Source: Rana temporaria
Lineage: Eukaryota > Chordata > Amphibia > Anura > Ranidae
Length of the DNA: 64,000 nt
Direction: 5' to 3'
Assembly (NCBI RefSeq): GCF_905171775.1
Contig: NC_053499.1
Location: 25,883,686 to 25,947,685, forward strand
Part shown: one piece after another, positions 1 through 11,291 of the stretch
How the letters are laid out: the number at the start of each line of letters is the position of its first letter
How positions within the stretch are numbered: the stretch's first letter is position 1
Notes under the pieces: generated by a model
Database searches by the model: none
What the model was told of the DNA's origin: nothing
What the model saw: only the letters and a program-made list of their open reading frames with translations
Program-made: the position numbers and the translations under genes

Positions 1-672
1 TGGAGGGGGGGGGGCACAGTGGCGGCGGATGGAGGGGGGGGCACAGTGGCGGCGGATGGAGGGGGGGGGCACAGTGGCGGCGGATGGAGGGGGGGGCACA
101 GTGGCGGCGGATGGAGGGGGGGCACACTGGCGGCGGATGGAGGGGGGGGCACACTGGCGGCGGATGGAGGGGGGGGCACACTGGCGGCGGATGGAGGGGG
201 GGGCACACTGGCGGCGGATGGAGGGGGGGGCACACTGGCGGCGGATGGAGGGGGGGGCACACTGGCGGCGGGTGGAGGGGGGGGCACACTGGCGGCGGGT
301 GGAGGGGGGGCACAGTGGCTGCGGGTGGAGGGGGGCACAGTGGCTGCGGGTGGAGGGGGGCACAGTGGCTGCGGGTGGAGGGGGGCACAGTGGCTGCGGG
401 TGGAGGGGGGCACAGTGGCTGCGGGTGGAGGGGGGCACTGGGGCTGCGGGTGGAGGGGGGCACTGGGGCTGCGGATGGAGGGGGGCACAGTGGCTGCGGG
501 TGGAGGGGGGGCACAGTGGCTGCGGGTGGAGGGGGGCACAGTGGCTGCGGGTGGAGGGGGGCACAGTGGCTGCGGGTGGAGGGGGGCACAGTGGCTGCGG
601 GTGGAGGGGGGCACTGGGGCTGCGGATGGAGGGGGGCACTGGGGCTGCGGATGGAGGGGGGCACAGTGGCTG
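1..672. repeat. GC-rich minisatellite, 25-26-bp unit
   Basis: About 26 tandem copies of a unit of the form CACAGTGGCTGCGGGTGGA followed by six or seven G. The left part carries the variant GGCGGCGGATGGA and the right part GGCTGCGGGTGGA, so variants are spatially segregated, as expected from local homogenisation. The G-runs are G-quadruplex-prone. The array begins at or before the window edge. All three plus frames stay open because the unit lacks stops; the protein-like strings are artefacts. Confidence 0.95.
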
Positions 673-1306
673 CATCTGATGTTTTTTTTCCTGTTGGTTT
701 GCGCCTCTCCAAAAATTTTGAGCACCAGCCGCCACTGGCAGAAGTCATACTCTCATATACCACCCTGCCATCAGTACCACAACTGTAGCCTGGTCTTTAT
801 GGTTACATTACGATTGCTAAACAGAGGGGAGGAACCAAGCAGAAAATAACCCCAATGAGAAATGGTGCGCCTGCATTTAAATGTCACAGGGAAGGAGGGC
901 CTTTGTCCTCTTAGGTCACAGTGGCCAACACTTCAACCCTTGGCCCTACATCACCGATCAGATGCCCCCAGCGATAGGGTAGGAGTATCAGAACCGTTAT
1001 GCGTTTTAGTTTTTGCTACCACAACATTTTGTCACATCCCACATGCAGAAACAGACGCCTGTTTACTTTAAAAAGTGCATATGGGAATACTTTGTATCCA
1101 TGCATCACACGCTCTGGGTATTTATCCTGCACCTGTCTGGTATGACAGTAATGTCACAGTACTAGAGCACTGACTAAATGTTTGAGATGGAGGCAACACC
1201 AAGTCCCTGTTCTCAGAATGCACCCTAAATGTATAGAATTTGAAAGATCTTCCTGTGTATTAGTGGGTTCCTCTAGGTGTTCTGGTTTCCTTACACAATC
1301 CAAAAA
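673..1306. other. non-repetitive stretch, no gene seen
   Basis: Mixed-complexity sequence between the first minisatellite and the Tc1 terminus. The short open frames match no protein I recognise, and I see no splice-flanked exon or RNA gene. Confidence 0.5.
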
Positions 1307-1398
1307 TACACTATAGTACCAAAAGTATTGGGACACCTGCCTTTACACGCACATGAACTTTAATAGCATTTCAGTCTAAGTCCGTAGGGTTCAAATAT

Positions 1399-1665
1399 TA
1401 AAGCGGAGCTCCGCTGTAAAAAAAAAAAAAAAAAATTTTTTAAAAAGTCAGCAGCTTATATGTACCCTTACCTGTCCGGGAGTCCAGTGACGTCTGCAGC
1501 AGAAGACAAGCAATTGCTTGTCTATCTGCTGCCCCAATGCCATCCTCGGTGAGGGAACCAGGAAGTGAAGCGTTCCGGCTTCACTGCCCGATTCCCTACG
1601 GTGCATGCGCGAGTTGCCCTTACGCCGCGCTCACTGGTCCCCATTGTGTTCTGGGAGCCGAGTGT
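1399..1665. mobile_element. MITE fragment (AAAGCGGAG family) inside Tc1
   Basis: Starts with TTAAAGCGGAGCTCCGC and shares long stretches with the better preserved copies at 11292-11761 and 47610-48048: the CAGCAGCTTATATG / TTACCTGTCC region, the CATCCTCGGTGAGGGAA block and the TGTTCTGGGAGCCGAGTGTT block. It interrupts the Tc1 left half, so it inserted later. Confidence 0.65.
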
Positions 1666-1669
1666 TGGA

Positions 1670-1968
1670 TGAGAAGATCTGGCCCGCAGCTCTAATTCAT
1701 TCCAAAGGTGTTCCATCAGGTTGAGGTCAGGGCTCTGTGCATGCCAGTCAAGTTCCTCAACCCCCAATTTGCTCACCCATGTTTTTACGGACCTTGCTTT
1801 GTGCACTGGTGCGCAGTCATGTTGGAACAAGAAGGGGCCGTCCCCAAACTGTTCCCATAAAGTTGGGAGCATGAAATTGTCCAAAATGTCTTGATATGCC
1901 GACGCCTTAAGAGTTCCCTTCACTGGAACTAAGGGACCAAGCCCAACCTCTGAAAAACAACCCCACAC
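1670..1968 (-). pseudogene. Tc1-like transposase C-terminal fragment
   Basis: The minus-strand frame reads through the second catalytic aspartate block (FQHDCAPVHKARSVKTW) and the downstream SPDLNLMEHLW block, which holds the third acidic residue of the DDE triad. These are hallmarks of Tc1/mariner transposases, which cut and paste at TA sites. The N-terminal DNA-binding domains and first Asp are missing, about 100 residues remain of a normal ~340, and the family's usual NPIEHLW is changed to NLMEHLW. The frame then runs into an unrelated MITE. It cannot be functional. Confidence 0.85.
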
Positions 1969-2290
1969 CGTAATCCCCCCTCCACCAAATTATTTGGACC
2001 AGTGCACAAAGCAAGGTCCATAAAGACATGGATGAGTGAGTTTGGGGTGGAGAAACTTAACTGACCTGCACAGAGTCCTGACCTTTAACAAAATAGAACA
2101 CCTTTGGGATGAATTTTAGAGATGAATGGAAGGCCAGGCCTTCTCTTCCACATCAGCCCCTGACCTCACAAATGCACTTCTGGAAGAATGATCAAACATT
2201 CCCATAGACACACTCCTAAACCTTGTGGACAGCCTTCCCAGAAGAGAAGAGGCGGTTGTACATTAAGAAGCAGTTAACCCTTGCAGTGGG

Positions 2291-2687
2291 GGTGTGGACC
2301 TTTCGTTTTCCTGGAGTCCAGTTTTCAAGCTGGACTCCAGGCAGATATAAATGACACAAATTAATGCAGCTCTGTAATCAACGCATTACTTTTTAAATAC
2401 AAGCAGTGCAAGTACCCAAGTTAGACATGGCATTAGCTTCTTGCTGCCTCTGTACAGCATGGCCGACGTGTGAGGGGGGAAGAAGAAATACAAGTAGCCA
2501 ATCAGTTCATGTAATGCCAAAAAGCATGCTGATAGGAGGACAGAGATGTACTCATCACTGTGCGGCTTCTCCTTTTACTGTCCAGTCGCAGGCTGGGCTG
2601 GGGTGGTTTCAGGATGACCTGGGATCAGTGAAAGTAGGTTGAATGACTAAGGGCATCTTGAGATAGAAAAGCAGTATGCTTTATGTT
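2291..2687. other. unassigned sequence, no gene seen
   Basis: Unique-looking sequence between the Tc1 remnant and the next transposon. There is no recognisable coding potential or RNA structure. A short perfect inverted pair (CTGGAGTCCAG / CTGGACTCCAG near 2312-2340) is the only local structure noted. Confidence 0.4.
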
Positions 2688-3663
2688 TTAACCACTTAAG
2701 ACCCGGATCTTTAGGCAGCTAAAGGACCTGGCCAGTTTTTTACAATTCGGCACTGCGTCGCTTTAACTGACAATTGGGCGGTCGTGCGACGTGACTCCCA
2801 AACAAAATTAGCGTCCTTTTTTTTCCCACAAATAGAGCTTTTTTTTGGTGGTATTTGATCACCTCTGCGGTTTTTATTTTTTGCACTATAAACAAAAATA
2901 AATAGAGCGACAATTTTGAAAAAAAAAATGCAATATTTTTTACTTTTTGCTATAATCATAAATATCCCCCAAAAATATATAAACATTTTTTTTCCCCTCA
3001 GTTTAGGCCGATACGTATTTTTCTACCTATTTTTGGTTAAAAAATAAAAAATTGCAATAAGCATTTATCGGTTGCTTTGCGCAAAATTGATAGCGTTTAC
3101 AAAATAGGGGATAGTTTTATTGCATTTTTATAAAAAAATAAATTTATTACTACTAATGGCAGCGATCAGCGATTTTTTTCGTGAATGCGACATTATGGCG
3201 GACACTTTGGACAATTTTGACAAATTTTTGGGACCATTGTCATTTTCACAGCAAAAAATTCATTAAAAATGCATGGTTTACTGTGAAAATGTCAGTTGCA
3301 GTTTTGGGAGTTAACCACAAGGGGGCGCTAAAGGGGTTAAGTGTGACCTCTGTGCTTCTAACTGTAGGGGGGTGTGGCTGTAGGTGTGACGTCATTGATT
3401 GCGTTTCCCTATAAAAGGGAACACACGATCAATGACGGCGCCACAGTGAAGAACGGGAAAGCTGTGTTTACACACGGCTCTCCTCGTTCTTCAGCTCCGG
3501 CGACCGATCGTGGCACTCCAGCGGCAATCAGGTCCGCGAGTCCCGCGGTCACGGAGCTTCAGACCGGGGCACGCGCGCGACCCCACGGCTGGGCTTAAAG
3601 AGCCATGTACGTGGATGTGCCCAGCTGTGTCATATCGGCATTAAGGGGTCCTTGAGTGGTTAA
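2688..3663. mobile_element. TTAA-flanked DNA transposon, copy 1 (~976 bp)
   Basis: Bounded by TTAA on both sides with short terminal inverted repeats: CCACTTAAGACCC on the left, GGGGTCCTTGAGTGG on the right. It has no transposase. Relatives lie at 9014-9250, 10015-10965, 12985-13245, 39693-41436, 58150-58447 and, inverted, 60008-60968. All share the internal blocks CTCCCAAACAAAATT, AAATAGAGCTTT and GATCACCTCTGCGGTTTTTA. TTAA target use suggests a piggyBac-type mobiliser, but the termini are not diagnostic to me. Confidence 0.85.
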
Positions 3664-4284
3664 TATGCAAATTATTATCTAGTTATTTTTGGCTGGAGTT
3701 CTGATTTTAGTAGTGAAAGAATGGTCTTGTGATCTCCGGTCAGTGCCTTTGATGAATAATGATGATGACAGCTACCCCACCCAATGCATGACCACTAATG
3801 ACAGCACTATGAGAAAGTGTTTGGTGCATTCAAAAAATGGTGTCCACTAAAATTTGTGCAATCTTTTTTTTCCATATATGTTTAGACAGAAATGTCCTCC
3901 ATTGGCTGTGGAAAAGAATAGACAAAATAGAATGGAATCTGGAAGGGCATTCATAGAAACAAAGAGTAACCTGCCATACTAACCGATATATCACAACCAT
4001 AGATACATGGGAAAGCCACAATAGTAAAATTCCATAAACCTTCGATGCATAGGGGAGCCTAGCTGGGACAGACCTAGCTGGGACAGAGGCTTTTGGAGGG
4101 GACTGAATGCCAGCCTCTTGCCTTGTGATCATGGGCCCTGGCCTTTGGGGGGAACGGTGCTCTTTGTGAGCTGTATGCCTGGGGATCCTTGAGGTGGTGT
4201 TACTTTGGATTCAGGTCCATGTCCCCCAAGACACAGACTCTGAATGCTGTATATGTCAAATTAGAAAGAGTAACTCATTCATAA
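3664..4284. other. diverged array edge plus unassigned sequence
   Basis: 3960-4075 contains degraded units of the array that becomes regular after 4761 (CCATACTAACCGATATATCACAACC, split here only by base changes). 4076-4284 is unique sequence immediately before the LTR-like unit. It might be internal retroviral sequence or unrelated; no gag/pol/env motif is visible. Confidence 0.45.
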
Positions 4285-4760
4285 TGTTGGGACACCGTTA
4301 GATGCTAATGTCATCAACTCCAGCCACCTGTCAGTCTGTTATAATGTAAAGGAGTCTAGTATAACTTCTAAGGGTCTTTCACCCATTGTTGCTTGTGCCA
4401 ATTGACCCTGCAATTGTATGAAGAAGTTCTGTGTTGAGATGTATGATGATGTGTATTGTAGTTAGGGAGTCACATCGGCTGCATAAGGGATTAGTTAATT
4501 AGCTCATGTTAATTTATGTTTCTGTTTACAAATGTATTGTAGGAGTAATATGAGCAGGAGGTATGCACCTCCTCTTCTACTGTATATAAGACTTGTATTC
4601 TGGTTCTAATAAGAGAGTCCATGTTCAGCAACTAAACAAGTATCGTCTCGTTTTGTGCCTGTGAGTAGTTGAAATATCCGATATCTAGATTCAGACTGGT
4701 GAAAGTGGTATATGACGAAAGCACTCAAGCGGAGTGTGGTACGTTTCGTTATACCCAACA
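4285..4760 (+). mobile_element. LTR-like unit (possible solo LTR)
   Basis: A 476-bp segment begins TGTTGGG and ends CCCAACA, a 7-bp TG...CA terminal inverted repeat typical of retroviral LTRs. It holds TATATAAG near 4584, AATAAG about 25 bp further on, and a T/G-rich stretch downstream. The right edge falls exactly where the 43-47-bp array resumes (TACCAAAAAGTCACC). No matching 4-6-bp target duplication was found and no second copy lies in the window, so the call rests on structure alone. Confidence 0.5.
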
Positions 4761-6634
4761 TACCAAAAAGTCACCAACCATAGAGGCATAGGGGAGACTA
4801 CCGTACTAAAATAGCACCAACCAAAAAGACATAGGGAGACTACCGTACTAAAATAGTACCAACCATAGTGACATAGGCGAGACTACCGTACTAAAATAGC
4901 ACCAACCATAGAGACATAGAGGAGACTACTGTACTAAAATAGCACCAACCATAGAGACATAGAACAACCTACCATAAATAAAATAACCCAAACCATATAG
5001 GCATAGGGGAGCCTACCACACAAAATATCACAAACCAAAGAGACATGTGAGGAGCCTACCATAAATAAAATATCACAACCCATAAACGCATACAAGAGCG
5101 CACAATAAACAAAATATTCCAAACCATATAGGCATAGGGGAGCCTAACATACCAATATATCACAACCCATATAGGCATAGGAGAGCCCACCATACTAATA
5201 TATCACAACCCATATAGGCATAGGGGAGCCCACCATACTAATATATATCACAACCCATATAGGCATAGGGGAGCCCACCAAACTAATATATATCACAACC
5301 CATATAGGCATAGGGGAGCCCACCATACTAATATATCACAACCCATATAGGCATACGGGAGCCCACCATACTAAATCACAACCCATATAGGCATAGGAGA
5401 GCCCACCATACTAATATATATCACAACCCATATAGGCATAGGAGAGCCCACCATACTAATATATATCACAACCCATATAGGCATAGGAGAGCCCACCATA
5501 CTAATATATATCACAACCCATATAGGCATAGGAGAGCCCACCATACTAATATATCACAACCCATATAGGCATAGGAGAGCCCACCATACTAATATATCAC
5601 AACCCATATAGGCATAGGAGAGCCCACCATACTAATATATCACAACCCATATAGGCATAGGAGAGCCCACCATACTTATATATATCACAACCCATATAGG
5701 CATAGGGGAGCCCACCATACTAATATATCACAACCCATATAGGCATACGGGAGCCCACCATACTAAATCACAACCCATATAGGCATAGGAGAGCCCACCA
5801 TACTAATATATATCACAACCCATATAGGCATAGGAGAGCCCACCATACTAATATATATCACAACCCATATAGGCATAGGAGAGCCCACCATACTAATATA
5901 TCACAACCCATATAGGCATACGGGAGCCCACCATACTAAATCACAACCCATATAGGCATAGGAGAGCCCACCATACTAATATATATCACAACCCATATAG
6001 GCATAGGAGAGCCCACCATACTAATATATATCACAACCCATATAGGCATAGGAGAGCCCACCATACTAATATATATCACAACCCATATAGGCATAGGAGA
6101 GCCCACCATACTAATATATCACAACCCATATAGGCATAGGAGAGCCCACCATACTAATATATCACAACCCATATAGGCATAGGGGAGCCCACCATACTAG
6201 AATATCACAACCCATATAGGCATAGGAGAGCCCACCATACTAATATATCACAACCCATATAGGCATAGGGGAGCCCACCATACTAATATATCACAACCCA
6301 TATAGGCATAGGGGAGCCCACCATACTAATATATCACAACCCATATAGGCATAGGGGAGCCCACCATACTAGAATATCACAACACATATAGGCATAGGAG
6401 AGCCCACCATACTAATATATCACAACCCATATAGGCATAGGGGAGCCCACCATACTAATATATCACAACCCATATAGGCATAGGGGAGCCCACCATACTA
6501 ATATATCACAACCCATATAGGCATAGGGGAGCCCACCATACTAATATATCACAACCCATATAGGCATAGGGGAGCCCACCATACTAATATCACAACCCAT
6601 ATAGGCATAGGGGAGCCCACCATACTAGAATATC
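4761..6634. repeat. 43-47-bp minisatellite array
   Basis: Tandem units of the form CACAACCCATATAGGCATAG followed by GAGAGCCCACCATACTAATAT. 4761-5130 holds an older variant (ACCAACCATAGAGACATAGG, TACCGTACTAAAATAG). From about 5130 the units are nearly identical, with length changes in the AT linker (ATATAT, ATATATAT, or deleted). Roughly 40 copies in total. It is non-coding. Confidence 0.95.
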
Positions 6635-7159
6635 AGACTCTTTGGCATTAACTTTCAAATGTTTGCAGCTATTTAGGAGTGAACCTAGGTCGCTCTTCTC
6701 AAGCATGTTTAATTATAAACCCGATTCTGCCAAAAGGCCAATGAGTTGCCTGGCATATGCAAGTGCCAGAGAACAAATTTGGCATCCTTGCAAGTTATCT
6801 TTATCCTGGAGCCAGGGCAAAAAGAATAGCAGTTAGTGGATTATGAAGGATTAGGGATTAACACTCATTGGTAGGAAACATACTCTGGTACGCATTTGAT
6901 TGCGTCTGTGAGCTCAGAAATGAATTACCTTTTAAATAACGAACAACAATGCCTCATATAAAGGAAATCTACATTCAAAAAGTCTTTATATGTAAAAAAT
7001 ATATGGCTCTAATAATACTTATCAGGGCGCATCAACTTTTAAAAACCTTGTTGTCAAGCAAAGCTTGTAACATTTTATGTACCCGGATCAGCATATGAGA
7101 TACAAATACTGGGTTTCCAACATTAAAATGCTGCATGATGTCACGATAGAATGATATCA
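6635..7159. other. unassigned sequence
   Basis: AT-rich, non-tandem sequence with no recognised coding or RNA feature. It separates the long array from a Tc1 fragment. Confidence 0.4.
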
Positions 7160-7400
7160 GATAGTCCAAAGCTTGTGGACACGCGACCATCGCCTCTGCA
7201 ACAGCTTGTTGGACATCCCCTGGGCATAAAATATGGAGTAGTGTTCCCCCTCTTTGCGGCTATAACATCCTACAATTGCCTGGTAGGCCTCTACATGAGA
7301 TTTTAGCGTGTGTCTGGGGGGGAACTTGTGCTTATTCAGACAAAAAACAGCAGTGACCAAGCACTTATACTGGACAAGACGACCTTGTAGGCAGGTGCAG
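7160..7400. mobile_element. Tc1-like element fragment
   Basis: Starts TAGTCCAAAGCTTGTGGACA and continues through CTTGTTGGACATCCCCTGGG, the TTTGCGGCTATAAC block and GATTTTAGCGTGTGTCTG. This order is characteristic of the untranslated 5' end of a common fish/amphibian Tc1-like transposon. The element breaks off before the transposase region. It is diverged and lacks its other end. Confidence 0.65.
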
Positions 7401-7867
7401 TCTACTTTCTCCACTGCAGGTGGCGATCATCCACAGAGGCCTTGTAGCTGGAGAGGAAATCCAGAGGAACATAGTTCTACTATAGTTTCCTGGGTCACTG
7501 TGGAAGCAATCCAGTTGGATGTTACCATGCCATGTGACCCATAGCCATCTTGGGCCATGCAGAGCTTATTTAGGCCCCTGGTTCCCAGGCTTTGCGCACT
7601 TTAATGCGAGTGGGTAGCGTAGAGCGAGGTACCTCGCCTGTTAGGGACAGTACTAGCGGTAGGTGAAAGGTTTCTTACGAGGAGGGAAAGTGTAGGGTTG
7701 CAACATGCCTGGACATCTTAACACGTGGGCACGAGACAGCCACGGTCCTGGATTCGGAATTTAAAGTGATTTCAAAGGAAAGAATAAAAAAAAAAAAAAA
7801 AAAAAAAAACACAACGTTATATGTACCTGCTCTGTGTAATGGTTTTGCATAGGAGCAGTTTTAATCC
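7401..7867. other. unassigned sequence with A-tract and TTAA-type repeat edge
   Basis: 7401-7760 is unique-looking. From 7762 a TTTAAAGTGATTTCAAAGGA edge is followed by a long A-run (about 7786-7809) and AACGTTATATGTACCTGCTC, the look of a truncated TTAA-type repeat. No gene was seen. Confidence 0.4.
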
Positions 7868-8424
7868 TCTCCCCCCGCACTGCAAGGAATATTGGCTCAT
7901 CATTGGTGTCAGTGGAAAATTTTTTGGCTCATCATGGGTGTCAGTGGAAGGAATTATGCCTCATCGTTGGTGTAAATGGAAGGAAGGACTTGCGCCCCAT
8001 TGTTAGCGTCAGTGGAAGGAATATTGGCTCATCATTGGCGTCAGTGGAAGGAATATTGGCTCATCATTGGTGTCAGTGGAAGGAATTATGCATCATAGTT
8101 GGTGTAAATGGAAGGAATTGTGCCCCATTGTTGGTGTCAGTAGAAGGATTATTGGCTCATCATTGGGATCAATAGAAGGAATTATGCATCATAGTTGGTG
8201 TAAATGGAAGGAATTGTGCCCCATCATTGGTGTCAGTGGGAAGACTTGTGCCCTGTTTTTGGAAAAAATTGTGACCCATTGTTGGTATCCGTGGAAGCAA
8301 TTTTGCCCTTTTGATGTCAGTTGGAGAAATTATGCTCGATTGTTGGTGTCAATGGATGGAACATTACCTCAAGGGCCGGAAAAGCGCAAACAAAGGGCCA
8401 CATCAGTTTGGAGAACACTGCTCT
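7868..8424. repeat. hAT-derived ~32-36-bp imperfect tandem repeat
   Basis: Diverged tandem copies of GGTGTCAGTGGAAGGAAT plus TATTGGCTCATCATT or TGTGCCCCATTGTT. The right edge (AAAGGGCCACATCAGTTTGG, then AGAACACTG) matches the right end of the complete hAT element at 18238-18490, whose interior carries the same GGAAGGAATTGTGCCCCATT unit. This is therefore probably the expanded interior and right end of an hAT element whose left end is lost. Confidence 0.7.
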
Positions 8425-9013
8425 AGTGTAAATGAGCCCTTAAAAAGGTCCAAGGAATCTACCCTGGCTGTGGGCCCCTCTCCCCCCGCACTGCAAGGGT
8501 TCAATGCTCCTTATGTCTCGGTGTGCCACAATAAGGAGAATTACTCCCCTTTTTCTGTGCCCCAGCAGGGCCCCTCCAGTGGTGTGAATGATCCCCCACA
8601 GCCTCCTCTCTAAGATGCTCGCGGTTGAGCTCCACACTCTCCCCCGCCACGTATGATGCAGAGATCATTTATTGCGATTATCACTTCTTCCTCCTTTTTA
8701 TGGCCCAAACCTCTCACATTTTCCATATCTGTGCCCACTTCCTCCACTATATACATGACGAATATCACACCTATCCACAGAACAGGTGTAGCCCCCCCCC
8801 CCCCAATGCCGGAGAAAGGAAAAGATTTTGATTTTTCAGCTCACACATTCTCAGCGAAGAGCGACTATACATTGTTATTACTGCCTGATGGTTCCAGACG
8901 TGGACAAGCATGAAATAGAAGCGTTTTATCACACAACAGATTGCGGCTTGTTTTTAATTGAATGTAGGTGATGGTATATGTCCTGTTCAGAAGAAGATGG
9001 CGCTTAGTGCAGT
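8425..9013. other. unassigned sequence
   Basis: No gene recognised. It contains a 22-bp exact repeat (8477-8498) of a segment at 7868-7889, and a C-run at 8792-8803. Confidence 0.4.
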
Positions 9014-9250
9014 TTAACCACTTGAGCTCCGGAAATTTTTACCCCCACATGACCCCTTCATGACCAGGTCATTATTTCCTATTCAGCACTGCACTCATTT
9101 AACTGGCCATTGTGCAGTCATGCAGCACTGCACCCAAATTAAATTTATATCATATTTTTTCACACAAATAGAGCTTTCTTTTGGCGGTATAAGATCACCA
9201 CTTTTTTTTTTCTACTAAATAAAAAAAATGACAATTTAGATATATTTTAA
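9014..9250. mobile_element. TTAA-flanked transposon, truncated left end
   Basis: TTAACCACTTGAGCTCCGG at 9014, then the family blocks CACTGCACTCATTTAACTGG, CAAATAGAGCTTTC and GATCACCAC. The copy breaks off near 9250, before the AT microsatellite. Confidence 0.75.
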
Positions 9251-9361
9251 TGAAGTTCCTCTACCTATGGGTAAAGCAAGTATGTGTGCAGAATGCAAGT
9301 AATGCAAAAAAGATGCAAAAAAAAAAAAAAAACACACACAATATTTTTTTTTATATTCTAA

Positions 9362-9473
<112 letters not shown>

Positions 9474-9561
9474 CACAAATAAAACCGTTAAAATCCAATT
9501 TCTTCATAAATTTGGGGCACCAAATGTCTTCTACTGTCTTTGGTACAAAAACAATAAGTGC

Positions 9562-9655
9562 ATAATAATTGGTTTGCCGTACTCTGCTGTATGTCTTGGA
9601 ACCATGTCCTTTGACTAAATAAAAAAAAAAAAAAAAAAAATAATAATTGGTTTGC
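9562..9655 (+). mobile_element. 5'-truncated retroposed fragment with poly(A) and 16-bp TSD
   Basis: A short body (9578 onward, CGTACTCTGCTGTATG...) ends in AATAAA and a pure A-tail to 9639. It is bracketed by an identical 16-bp direct repeat ATAATAATTGGTTTGC (9562-9577 and 9640-9655). A poly(A) tail plus a long target duplication is the signature of target-primed reverse transcription by an L1-type LINE. The body is too short to identify its source. Confidence 0.75.
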
Positions 9656-10014
9656 GTTTGTGGCAGGGTGGATTGGATTTAAATCAACTCGATTTAAATC
9701 ATAATTTTTAAAGAACAACTGTCATCTGTCCCGCGGCGGCTCCTCTGACCTGCTGTTGACTTGCCGACAGTCCCATTCACTTTAATGGGATGGCTGGTGA
9801 TGCGGTAGTGACCCAACAAGGTGAGGGACGTGGCGCGCAGCAGGTGAGTGGATGCCCGCTAACAGGCGCTGCTATGAAGGATCTGAAATGACAGGTGCTC
9901 TTTAAATGTAAGGACTTATTCTTGCTGGTAGTTATAATCTGCAAATATTTGCAAACAAAATTAAGGTTTCCCATTTAGAATAATAAGCTGTCAGGTTAGT
10001 AAAACCGCGATATC

Positions 10015-10965
10015 AGAGCGATACCCGGACCATTTGGCTGCCCAAAGACCAGAGCACTTTTTGCGATTCGGCACAGTGTCGCTTTAACTGACAATTGCGA
10101 CGTGGCTCCCAAACAAAATTGACGTTCCCCCCCCCCCCCCACACACACACACAAATAGAGCTTTCTTCTGGTGGTATTTGATCACCTCTGCAGTTTTTAT
10201 TTTTTGCGCTTTAAACAAAAAATAGAGCGACAATTAAAAAAAGCAATATTTCTGTGCTATAATTAATATCCCCAAATGTATTTATTTTTTTAAAGAGAAT
10301 TTTCTCAGTTTAGGCCGATACGTATTCTACACACACACACACTTTTTTTTTCTCCCGCAAAAAACGTTTGATTGGTTTGTGCAAAAGTTATAGCGTCTAC
10401 AAAATAGGGGGTAGTTTTATGGCATTTTTATTATTGTTTTCTTTTTTTACTAGCAATGGCGGCAATTTTTATCGTGGCTGCGACATTATGTCAGACACAT
10501 CTGCCACTATTTTGGGACCAGATGTATACAGCGATCAGTGCTATAAAAATGCACCCATTACTGTATAAATGTGACTGGCAAGGAAGGGCTTAACCACAAG
10601 GTGGCAAGGAAGGGGTTACGCGTGTCCTAGGGAGCGATTCCAACTGTTAGGGGGCGTGGCTATGTGTGACATCACTGCTCCCGATAAGAGGGAGCAGACG
10701 ATCAGTGCTGTGTCACTAGGCAGAACAGGGAGATATCTTGTTTACAAAGACATCTACCCGTCCTGCCATTCCGCGACCCGATCGCGGGACACCGGTGGAC
10801 ATCGAGTCCGCGTGTCACGCGGGCACGGTCGCAGAGGCCAAGGCGGGGGCGCACGCTCGTCAAAGGCAGGATTCATAGCAATGTATATATACACACACAC
10901 GTTGCTTTGCCTGCCCGTGCCATTCTGCCGACGTAAATCTGTGTGAGGCAGTCGGCAAGCGGTTA
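10015..10965. mobile_element. TTAA-type transposon, copy 2
   Basis: Carries the family blocks GACAATTGCGACGTGGCTCC, AAATAGAGCTTTC, GATCACCTCTGCAGTTTTTA and GCGTCTACAAAATAGGGGG in the same order as at 2688-3663. The right end is AAGCGGTTAA at 10956-10965. The left TIR is eroded (GATACCCGGACC). It sits inside the left arm of the 9664-15854 element, breaking it just after GATATCAGA. Confidence 0.75.
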
Positions 10966-11291
10966 ATAGGTTAATCACACAATTGGAAAACGACTTAAAA
11001 TTCTTTTATTTATAAAAAAAAACAACATTATATATTCTTGTATTCGCTTAAACATCAATGTTTAGTAACTGAAGTGCATAAACAAAAAATCTTTGAAAAA
11101 ACAAAAGAACTTAAACTGAATATATCAGCTGGGTCTACATATAAAAAAAAAAACGTAAAAAGACACGATCCTTTCATCACAGCATGTCTTCTCATGGTGT
11201 TGTTTTTATTAGGGCAACCAGGCCTTGCATCTCTTTGTTGCATTGCTTGCATTCTGCATGCATACTTGCTTTACCCATAGGTAGGTGAACG

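Larger units (their letters stand above)
1309..2290. mobile_element. inverted (foldback) Tc1/mariner remnant
   Basis: A Tc1-type terminus (TA, then CACTATAGTACCAAAAGTAT) starts at 1309. Transposase-derived sequence then runs on the minus strand to about 1968. From about 1998 the same C-terminal transposase region reappears on the plus strand (reading VHKARSIKTW and then degraded), so the two halves meet tail to tail near 1985. This is a rearranged non-autonomous copy, not an intact transposon. The left half is further interrupted by a MITE at 1399-1665. Confidence 0.75.

Noticed and set aside
8625..8913. Short frames of 68-86 codons
   Set aside because: No homology recognised; one crosses a C-run and ends near a repeat edge.
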